DNA of 27,754 nucleotides from Flavobacteriaceae bacterium UBA2765 (GTDB lineage Bacteria; Bacteroidota; Bacteroidia; Flavobacteriales; Flavobacteriaceae), in assembly GCA_002352665.1 (NCBI GenBank), contig DEIV01000105.1, positions 1-27,754 on the forward strand. Direction: 5' to 3'. A program made the translations under genes and the position numbers. Each line of letters starts with the position of its first letter. The stretch's first letter is position 1. Under the pieces are notes generated by a model that was not told the origin of the DNA, made no database searches, and saw nothing but the letters and a program-made list of their open reading frames with translations. Below, in pieces: positions 1 to 6,531 of the stretch.

Positions 1-89
1 CAGAGGAACTGAAACTCTTTTTTTATACAAACTTATTTTTTATTTAATTTTTATGATTTATCATTATTATTTTAATGTGTCAACTTTTA

Positions 90-119
90 CAGTTGGCCCC
101 GAGTACTCGGGGTAAACTG
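90..119. repeat. hairpin in the 23S-5S spacer
   Basis: A perfect 16-bp palindrome, CCCCGAGTACTCGGGG at 97-112, is extended outwards by CAGTT (90-94) pairing with AACTG (115-119) across a GG/TA internal loop. It ends about 9 bases before the 5S rRNA. The only GC-rich stem in a very AT-rich spacer is a good candidate for an rRNA-processing stem, but that role is inferred. Positions 1-89 are AT-rich spacer; I could not identify the 23S 3' end in it. Confidence 0.6.
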
Positions 120-127
120 AAAATCTT

Positions 128-233
<106 letters not shown>

Positions 234-240
234 TCTTTTA

Positions 241-276
241 AACCTTCATTATAATTTTTATAATGGAGGTTTTTTT
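241..276 (+). terminator. intrinsic terminator after 5S rRNA
   Basis: AACCTTCATTAT (241-252) pairs with ATAATGGAGGTT (260-271), with one T-G pair, and is followed by a T run. It would end the rRNA operon transcript. About 24 bases around the 5S 3' end and the left arm of this stem (229-252) recur at 750-773, in front of another terminator-like hairpin. Confidence 0.8.
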
Positions 277-610
277 ATGTCCTATAGTTAGTTAAGAACT
301 TTATAGTAATTAAACCAAAGAAAGCCTAACGACATGCCAGGCGCCAGCTGGCCTCTCGCTCAAAATGTCCACCGGACATTTTTTATATCGCTCCATCCCC
401 TTTCTTTTAAAAAAGTCTTGATTCTTTTAGAATTAAGGCTTTTTTTATGCCTTATAGTTAGTTAAGAACTTTATAGTAATTAAACCAAAGAAAGTCTAAC
501 GACATGCCAGGTGCCAGTTGGCCTCTCGCTCAAAATGTCCACCGGACATTTTTTATGTCGCTCCATCCCCTTTCTTTTAAAAAAGTCTTGATTCTTTTAG
601 AATTAAGGCT
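271..610. repeat. two tandem 170-bp direct repeats, structured
   Basis: Copy 1 is 271-440 and copy 2 is 441-610, with a stub at 611-626. They are nearly identical. Each holds an 8-bp closing helix (AAAGAAAG with CTTTCTTT), a GCCAG/CTGGC hairpin, a 9-bp hairpin AAAATGTCC-ACC-GGACATTTT, and a terminator-like hairpin with a T run (about 411-447 in copy 1). A G-C pair in copy 1 becomes G-U in copy 2 in the CTGGC stem, so the fold is kept. No open reading frame is conserved. It could be a duplicated small-RNA gene or a REP-like intergenic repeat. Confidence 0.75.
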
Positions 611-659
611 TTTTTTGTGCCTTATTTTTAGTTTTGATTTATAAATTTCTACATATTCC

Positions 660-797
660 TTTTTAAAAAGAAAGACAACTCCTTTGCCCCTGCAACGACT
701 CGCTTCTCGGGCAATAGGTCTACCAGACCTATTGAAATCCCTCGAACGCCTTTCTTTTAAACCTTCATTATTTATTTAGTGAAGGTTTTTTTATGCT
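660..797. repeat. third structured repeat unit of the same family
   Basis: This unit diverges in sequence from the 170-bp repeats but keeps the layout: AAAGAAAG closing with CTTTCTTT, then a 10-bp hairpin CAATAGGTCT-ACC-AGACCTATTG with the same ACC loop but a different stem, then a terminator-like hairpin AACCTTCATTA/TAGTGAAGGTT with a T run at about 766-790. Its motifs GACAACTCC and TGCAACG tie it to the next two units. Confidence 0.6.
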
Positions 798-1210
798 TTT
801 TTATTTTTTAAAATACTTCCCACAAAGTGGTGGTAGCAACAAAAGGAGTATTTGTAATTTTTATCATATAAATAATCCTTTTGTTGCTGAACAGAGTCAC
901 TAGTGCCTTAATTGATAATATATTTTCAGAAGACCAAGTAAACAAAGACAACTCCATGCCATGCAACGGCTGGCTTCTAGAGTAATCTTGGTTTTTTATG
1001 CTTTTTTTTAAAATTACTCTACCATAAAAGTGGTAGCCACAAAAGGATTATTTGTAATCTTCATCATATAAATAATCCTTTTATGGCTGAACAGAGCCAC
1101 TAATACCTTTATTGGTATCATAATATTTTCAGAAGACCAAGTAAACAGAGACAACTCCATGCCATGCAACGGCTGGCTTCTAGCGTAATGGGTATACCAG
1201 ACTTACTAAT
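785..1210. repeat. two tandem ~200-bp repeats (units four and five)
   Basis: Two copies start at about 785 and 991, with a 200-bp period over most of their length. Each has a long hairpin: GCAACAAAAGG with CCTTTTGTTGC in the first (835-887) and GCCACAAAAGG with CCTTTTATGGC in the second (1035-1086). One stem pair differs in a compensating way (A-T versus C-G). Both then carry GACAACTCCATGCCATGC and AACGGCTGGCTTCTAG, shared in part with the unit at 660-797. They seem non-coding. Confidence 0.65.
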
Positions 1211-1594
1211 TAGAAATTTAAATACATCACAACAAAATTGCTACATAGTACCTTTCTTTATATTCATCTTTGTATTGATGAGTTACACCAATCAAATTAT
1301 GCTGGTTACTTAAAATACGATTGACCATAATATAATCTTAATTGAATTTACAAAAGTATAGATTCTAGTCTCATACTTGATGTTGGTAAAATGAGTTTGT
1401 CAGTTTTGATTTGAAAATCGTAAACTTAAATCTAGCAGTGATAGGAAATAGGAACCTTGGAGTAAAAGAAGAGCATAAATTTAAGACATAATAAAAAGGG
1501 GAAAAATCCCCCTTGACAATTGGTATTCAATTGGTTACTTTTGAGAGTCGCTAGTTTATCAAGAATATTTAAATCTTAACTAAAACTAAATATT
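1211..1594. other. AT-rich intergenic stretch, no gene seen
   Basis: No convincing gene lies here. A G-rich/C-rich hairpin, AAGGGG with CCCCTT, sits at about 1496-1514 but has no T run behind it. A minus-strand frame of about 33 codons near 1240-1345 was considered and rejected. Confidence 0.5.
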
Positions 1595-1768
1595 ATGGAA
1601 CTAAATGAAACTAAATTACATGATTTATTAGGTAAAGTTGTCACAGAAATGGGAGCGGCAGCCAATGGATCTCTCGTTACCATTAGAGATAAATTAGGAC
1701 TTTACAAAACATTTTCAGAATCTGGATGCATGTCTTCGCAAGAGCTCCAGAAACTCCTTTTAATTTAA
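1595..1768 (+). pseudogene. N-terminal stub of a SAM-dependent methyltransferase
   Basis: This 57-codon frame begins MELNETKLHDLLGKVV and goes on with EMGAAANGSLVTIRDKLGLY. This matches, from memory, the N-terminal winged-helix (dimerisation) segment of Rv2258c-like class I methyltransferases, which are normally about 350 residues and have a TSQEL-type motif near residue 50. Here the match runs to SSQELQ and then stops at LLLI and TAA. The Rossmann domain with the SAM site is absent, so no methyltransferase activity is expected. A translated 57-residue remnant cannot be excluded, because the frame is intact from ATG to stop. It sits 39 bp before the TPR gene. Confidence 0.6.
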
Positions 1769-1807
1769 TCTTGTAAGCACGTCCTTAATTTTTAATTTTA
1801 TAATATT

Positions 1808-3538
1808 ATGAAAACAAAACTGAGTATAATTTCAATTTCAATTGTTCTTTTAACATTAGTTTATTTTACCAGTAGCAAACTAACTGAAAACGAGTTAGAA
1901 GATTCACCAAAAATAGCTATGAATTTTATTAAATGTACTTCTACTAAATTTTTAATTGAGGATATTGATACTACAAAGCAGATATCTCCATTATTTGAAA
2001 ATTTAGGAAATTATAATGTCACGATTAGTACAAATAATTTAATGACCCAGAAATTTTTTAATCAAGGTATTAGACTTACTTATGCTTTTAATCATGCGGA
2101 AGCACATAGGTCATTTTTAGAAGCCTCTCGATTAGATCCTAATTCTGCTATGAGCTTTTGGGGTCAGGCATATGCATTGGGTCCAAATATTAATGACCCT
2201 CTGCCTGATGATGAACGGAAAATAATATATTACAAAGCGGCTCAAAAAGCAAAAAGCTTAGCGGCAAAATCTACTCCTAAAGAACAAGCTATAATTGATG
2301 CCTTAACATATAGGTATAGTGATGATCTTACAAAAAATATTGCAACGTTGAATATGGCCTATATGAAGGCAATGGCTAAAGTTGCGGAGAAGTATCCTCA
2401 AGATGCTGATATTCTAACCTTATATGCGGCTTCAGTAATGAATACGGTTCCTTGGGATTATTGGGATGGTGATGGCAACCCTTCACCAAATATACAAGAA
2501 GCGAAGACAGCATTAGAAAGAGCCATGAACATAAATCCTAATCATCCGGGAGCACATCATTACTATATACATATGGTTGAATTGCCTAAGCCAGATTTAG
2601 CTATTGAAAGTGCTGACAAAATTGGAGCATTGATGCCTGCAGCTGGCCATATTGTACATATGGCATCGCATATATACATTCGTGTCGGTCGGTACAAAGA
2701 CGCTGTTACAGTTAATCAAGCGGCAATTTTAGCAGATGAAGATTATATCTCTCAATGTTATTCACAGGGTATGTATCCATTAGGATATTATCCACATAAC
2801 ATTCATTTTTTATGGTCAGCAGCAAGTCTTTTGGGAGATAGTAAAATAGCAATTGACGCGGCAAAAAAAACGGCTGAAAAAGTTCCTATTGGAGAATTAG
2901 TTGCAATGCCTTTTTTACAAGATTTTTCTGCAACACCTTTATTGGCTTATACAAGATTTGGAAAATGGAATGAAATTTTAACAGTACCAAGCCCTAGTGT
3001 TGAAATTAAACATCTAAATCTTATTCGTCATTATGCTCGAGGTATAGCATTTATACGTAAAGGAAATTTAAAAGAAGCTCAAGAAGAATTAGATGCAATT
3101 GGAGTACTTAAGAATGATCCGGAATTGGAAAATTTGGTGGCAACGGCACATAATTCATCTGCTTCAGTTGCAAGGGTTGCATATGAAGTTGTGGCAGGAG
3201 AGTTAGCTGCATTGAAAGGAGACCTTTCAAGTGCTATAATGCATTTAACAAAAGCGGTTTCAAATGAAGATAAATTAACTTATACTGAACCGGCAGCATG
3301 GTATATTCCTACAAGACAAAATTTAGGTGATGTTTTATTGAAAGCTAAAAAATACGAGGCAGCAGAAAAAGTATTTAAAGAAGATTTGAATGTTTTAAGG
3401 CAGAATGGATGGTCTTTAATGGGTTTATATAACAGTCTTATGGCTCAAGGTAAAATAGAAGAAGCTAAACAAATTAAAAAAGAGTTTGATAAAGCATGGC
3501 GATATGCAGATATTGATATAAGTAGTTCGGTATTGTGA
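1808..3538 (+). CDS. secreted TPR-repeat protein
   Basis: A 576-residue protein with a hydrophobic N-terminus (about residues 5-22) consistent with a signal peptide or membrane anchor. No lipobox cysteine directly follows. The rest is helical and TPR-like: a conserved segment near residues 84-105 (FFNQGIRLTYAFNHAEAHRS) followed by EASRLDP, then further repeats around PNHPGAHHYYIHMVE, RVGRYKDAVTVNQAA and, near the C-terminus, KKYEAAEKVFKEDL. It belongs to a family common in Bacteroidota and Proteobacteria, usually called tetratricopeptide repeat protein, with no known biochemical role. It probably acts in the periplasm as a protein-binding scaffold. The gene is followed by a bidirectional terminator shared with pdhC. 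Confidence 0.9.
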   Translation: MKTKLSIISISIVLLTLVYFTSSKLTENELEDSPKIAMNFIKCTSTKFLIEDIDTTKQISPLFENLGNYNVTISTNNLMTQKFFNQGIRLTYAFNHAEAHRSFLEASRLDPNSAMSFWGQAYALGPNINDPLPDDERKIIYYKAAQKAKSLAAKSTPKEQAIIDALTYRYSDDLTKNIATLNMAYMKAMAKVAEKYPQDADILTLYAASVMNTVPWDYWDGDGNPSPNIQEAKTALERAMNINPNHPGAHHYYIHMVELPKPDLAIESADKIGALMPAAGHIVHMASHIYIRVGRYKDAVTVNQAAILADEDYISQCYSQGMYPLGYYPHNIHFLWSAASLLGDSKIAIDAAKKTAEKVPIGELVAMPFLQDFSATPLLAYTRFGKWNEILTVPSPSVEIKHLNLIRHYARGIAFIRKGNLKEAQEELDAIGVLKNDPELENLVATAHNSSASVARVAYEVVAGELAALKGDLSSAIMHLTKAVSNEDKLTYTEPAAWYIPTRQNLGDVLLKAKKYEAAEKVFKEDLNVLRQNGWSLMGLYNSLMAQGKIEEAKQIKKEFDKAWRYADIDISSSVL

Positions 3539-3584
3539 TATAATACTTTTATTCATAAAGTGGGTTAAAGTAATTGCTTTTCAT

Positions 3585-3617
3585 AAAAAACCCATTGTGT
3601 TAGACAATGGGTTTTTT
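3585..3617. terminator. bidirectional terminator between convergent genes
   Basis: AAAAAACCCATTGT pairs perfectly with ACAATGGGTTTTTT around a GTTAG loop. The A run on one side and T run on the other make it work on both strands, for the TPR gene (+) and pdhC (-). Confidence 0.9.
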
Positions 3618-3637
3618 AGTTTTTATGAATATGTTAC

Positions 3638-5260
3638 TTACACCAACATGGTAACCGGATTTTCAATATATCCTTTTAAGGTTTGTAAAAATAAAGAACC
3701 TGTTGCACCATCGACAGTTCTATGATCACAAGCCAAGGTCAACTTCATAGTATTCCCCACTACTATTTGTCCGTCTTTGACAATTGGTTTTTGCACAATT
3801 GCACCTACAGATAAAATAGCTGAATTTGGTTGATTGATAATTGAAGTAAAATCAGTAATACCAAACATGCCTAAATTGGAAATGGTAAAAGTACTACCTT
3901 CCATTTCTTGAGGGGTAAGTTTTTTATTTCTTGCCCTACCTGCATACTCTTTAACTTTAGCACCAATTTGTTGTAAGCTTTGTTCATCTGCAAATTGTAA
4001 TACAGGTACCAGTAATCCGTCTTCAACGGCCACGGCCACTCCCATATGTACATGGTGATTGATACGAATTTTATCATCAAACCATTGTGAATTCACAGCT
4101 GGGTGTTGCTTTAATGCTAAAGCTGTAGCTTTAACAACAATATCATTAAATGATATTTTAGTATCTGGTATGGAGTTGAATTGTTGTCTAAAGGCGATGG
4201 CATTATCCATATTAAATTCAACATTCAAATAATAATGCGGTGCGGTGAATTTAGACTCCCCTAATCTGCGTGCAATTACTTTACGCATTTGAGAGTTTGA
4301 TATTTCATTAAAACCTTCTTGTCCACTAGGTACAAACGGCATAGCAGAACTACTAGATTGACTAGGTGTAAAGTTTTCTACATCATTTTTAATAATACGG
4401 CCACCTTCACCTGAACCTTTAATATGTAATAAGTTAATGCCTTTTTCTTTTGCTATTTTTTTTGCTAATGGTGAGGCAAAAATTCTTCCTCCTGAAGCAG
4501 TTGTAGCTGGTTGACTAACTGCTGTACTCGGTTCAACTGTTTTTGTCTCGTTAGCTATCTGGATTGGTTGTTCAGCCAAAGCTGTATCTTGACTTTCCGT
4601 TTTGCTAAAAGCACCATTTTTAATGGATTTGATTAGTTCAGAAACATCTATTCCTTTTTTACCAATAACAGCTAACACACTATCTACAAGAGCAGATTCA
4701 CCTTCTTTAATTCCTACATAAAGTAAAGTGCCTTCATAAAAGGATTCAAACTCCATGGTAGCTTTGTCGGTTTCAATTTCAGCTAAAATATCACCTTCTT
4801 TAACACTTTCTCCTTCTTTTATTAACCAAGATGCCACGGTTCCTTCGGTCATGGTGTCGCTTAAACGAGGCATTGTTATAATTTCAACTCCCTTAGGTAT
4901 ATCCACATCTGCACTGGTATTATCATTTGCATCTTCTTTAACGTCATTATTTTTAGAGGTCTCTTTGGTATCGGTTTTAGCTTCCGATTTTACACTTGCT
5001 AAAACGGAAGAAATATCTTCATCTTTATCCCCAATAATTGCTAAAAGCACATCCACTTTAGCTGTTTCCCCTTCATTAATCCCTATATATAAAAGCGTAC
5101 CTTCATAGAAAGACTCAAATTCCATAGTCGCTTTATCAGTTTCTATTTCTGCCAGAATATCTCCTTCAACTACCGCATCACCTACTTTTTTTAACCACTT
5201 TGCAACCACACCTTCTTCCATGGTGTCACTTAAGCGAGGCATATTAATTATTTGAGCCAT
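3638..5260 (-). CDS. pdhC: pyruvate dehydrogenase E2, dihydrolipoamide acetyltransferase
   Basis: E2 of the pyruvate dehydrogenase complex transfers the acetyl group from E1 to CoA in the cytoplasm. The 540 residues show two lipoyl domains, each with the motif ETDKATMEFESF, so the lipoylated lysines are K43 and K166. A peripheral-subunit-binding domain follows (about 261-297, FASPLAKKIAKEKG to GRIIKNDV), then the CAT domain, ending with the catalytic DHRTVDG motif (H513, D517). Linkers between domains are Ala/Thr/Glu rich, as usual. It lies 118 bp downstream of pdhA on the same strand, so the two probably form one operon. The product could be checked against 2-oxoglutarate dehydrogenase E2, but two lipoyl domains and pairing with a PDH-type E1-alpha favour PDH. 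Confidence 0.96.
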   Translation of the reverse strand: MAQIINMPRLSDTMEEGVVAKWLKKVGDAVVEGDILAEIETDKATMEFESFYEGTLLYIGINEGETAKVDVLLAIIGDKDEDISSVLASVKSEAKTDTKETSKNNDVKEDANDNTSADVDIPKGVEIITMPRLSDTMTEGTVASWLIKEGESVKEGDILAEIETDKATMEFESFYEGTLLYVGIKEGESALVDSVLAVIGKKGIDVSELIKSIKNGAFSKTESQDTALAEQPIQIANETKTVEPSTAVSQPATTASGGRIFASPLAKKIAKEKGINLLHIKGSGEGGRIIKNDVENFTPSQSSSSAMPFVPSGQEGFNEISNSQMRKVIARRLGESKFTAPHYYLNVEFNMDNAIAFRQQFNSIPDTKISFNDIVVKATALALKQHPAVNSQWFDDKIRINHHVHMGVAVAVEDGLLVPVLQFADEQSLQQIGAKVKEYAGRARNKKLTPQEMEGSTFTISNLGMFGITDFTSIINQPNSAILSVGAIVQKPIVKDGQIVVGNTMKLTLACDHRTVDGATGSLFLQTLKGYIENPVTMLV

Positions 5261-5378
5261 ATAATTTAATTTTTAAAAATTAAATAAATTCCAAACCCGA
5301 AGTTTCGAGAAAATTTCAAATAACGATGTATTTGGAATTTGATTTTTTGTCCCAATAAATATCGGGATTGTTATTTAT

Positions 5379-6377
5379 TTACAATCTGTGTTTTAAAAAC
5401 GGATAATCTTCTTGTTCATAGACCATATCATACAACTGTTGTTTGTCAGGATATGGAGATTCTTCTGCGAATTTTTCACATTCTGCAACCTTACTTTTTA
5501 CTTCTTTTTCTATGGCCTTAATTTCATCAGCTGTCGCATATTTTTTATCTTTGATAACATCTAATACTTGAGTGATAGGATCAATTTTTTTATACTCTGA
5601 AACTTCATCTTTAGTTCTATAATGTTGAGCATCACTCATGGAATGCCCTCTATAACGATAGGTTTTCATTTCTAAAAAAGTAGGGCCATTTCCTTTTCTG
5701 GCATGTTCTATGGCTTCATGCATAGCTTCCGCTACTTTTACAGGATTCATTCCGTCAACGGGTCTACTTGGCATTTCATAGCCTAAGCCTAGTTTCCAAA
5801 TGTCTTCATGACTTGCTGTTCGTCCTACAGATGTACCCATGGCATATCCATTATTTTCAACAATAAAAACAACAGGTAAATTCCAAAGCATTGCCATATT
5901 AAAAGTTTCATGTAAAGAACCTTGTCTTGCCGCACCATCACCAAAATAAGTTAAAGTAACAGCATCGTTACCTTTATACTTATCGCCAAAAGCAATTCCG
6001 GCACCGAGTGGAATCTGTCCACCAACAATACCGTGACCACCATAAAAACGAAATTCTTTAGAAAAAATATGCATAGAACCGCCCATACCTTGAGAAGTAC
6101 CGGTTACTTTTCCAAACAACTCAGCCATCACCCGTTTTGGGTCAACACCCATACCTATAGGTTGAACGTGATTTCTATAAGCGGTTATCATTTTATCTTT
6201 GGTCAAATCCATAGCATGTAAAGCACCTGCTAATACCGCTTCTTGTCCGTTATACAAATGTAAAAAACCTCTTACTTTTTGTTGTATGTAAACGGCTGCC
6301 AGTTTATCTTCAAACTTACGCCAAAACAGCATGTCTTTATACCAATTGAGATAAATCTCTTTTGTTATTTTTTTCAT
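5379..6377 (-). CDS. pdhA: pyruvate dehydrogenase E1 component, alpha subunit
   Basis: E1-alpha binds thiamine diphosphate and, with E1-beta, decarboxylates pyruvate. The 332-residue protein carries the TPP motif from GDG (146-148) to ENN (174-176), the NGQEA motif near 43, GGSMH near 99-103, and the phosphorylation-loop-like YRYRGHSMSD segment. Length is normal for the two-subunit type of E1. No E1-beta gene (pdhB) is adjacent, so it must be encoded elsewhere, as in other Flavobacteriaceae. A -7-type element on the minus strand lies 29 bp before the ATG. Confidence 0.96.
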   Translation of the reverse strand: MKKITKEIYLNWYKDMLFWRKFEDKLAAVYIQQKVRGFLHLYNGQEAVLAGALHAMDLTKDKMITAYRNHVQPIGMGVDPKRVMAELFGKVTGTSQGMGGSMHIFSKEFRFYGGHGIVGGQIPLGAGIAFGDKYKGNDAVTLTYFGDGAARQGSLHETFNMAMLWNLPVVFIVENNGYAMGTSVGRTASHEDIWKLGLGYEMPSRPVDGMNPVKVAEAMHEAIEHARKGNGPTFLEMKTYRYRGHSMSDAQHYRTKDEVSEYKKIDPITQVLDVIKDKKYATADEIKAIEKEVKSKVAECEKFAEESPYPDKQQLYDMVYEQEDYPFLKHRL

Positions 6378-6405
6378 AAAAAAATCTAATTAATGCAATT
6401 AACTA

Positions 6406-6413
6406 CAAAAATA
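6406..6413 (-). promoter_or_regulatory. -7 promoter element of pdhA
   Basis: Read on the minus strand this is TATTTTTG, a full match to the Bacteroidota -7 consensus TAnnTTTG. It lies 28 bases before the pdhA start. I see no clear TTTG -33 box at the usual 17-23 bp distance, so the call rests on the -7 element. Confidence 0.5.
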
Positions 6414-6500
6414 CTATTTTAGTGCTATTAGAGAAGAAAAGAATGAAATTATTTACGAAAAGGTTATTTATCATAAAAATTACTTTTTTATAATTAATTT

Positions 6501-6531
6501 GAACACTGAACACTGAACACTGAACACTGAA
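6501..6531. repeat. four tandem copies of CACTGAA
   Basis: The 7-base unit CACTGAA occurs four times without change at 6504-6531, preceded by GAA. It ends at the base before the gcvP stop codon (6532-6534). As a 7-mer it would change any frame, but it is outside both flanking genes. Confidence 0.9.

Noticed and set aside
271..1210. Repeats as a CRISPR array or as tRNA genes
   Set aside because: The period is 170-200 bp with no constant short repeat and unique spacer, and no cloverleaf or T-loop signature was found.
1240..1345. Minus-strand frame of about 33 codons (MVNRILSNQHNLIGV and on)
   Set aside because: It is short, lacks a recognised family and a promoter, and lies in a non-coding region. 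It may be a gene relic, but the evidence is too thin.
1496..1514. AAGGGG/CCCCTT hairpin as a terminator
   Set aside because: No T run follows on the plus strand and no gene ends nearby; it is noted within the intergenic entry only.
4755..5108. Open frames on the strand opposite to pdhC, gcvP, ftsY and menB
   Set aside because: They lie wholly inside strongly conserved genes and have no independent features, so they are shadows.
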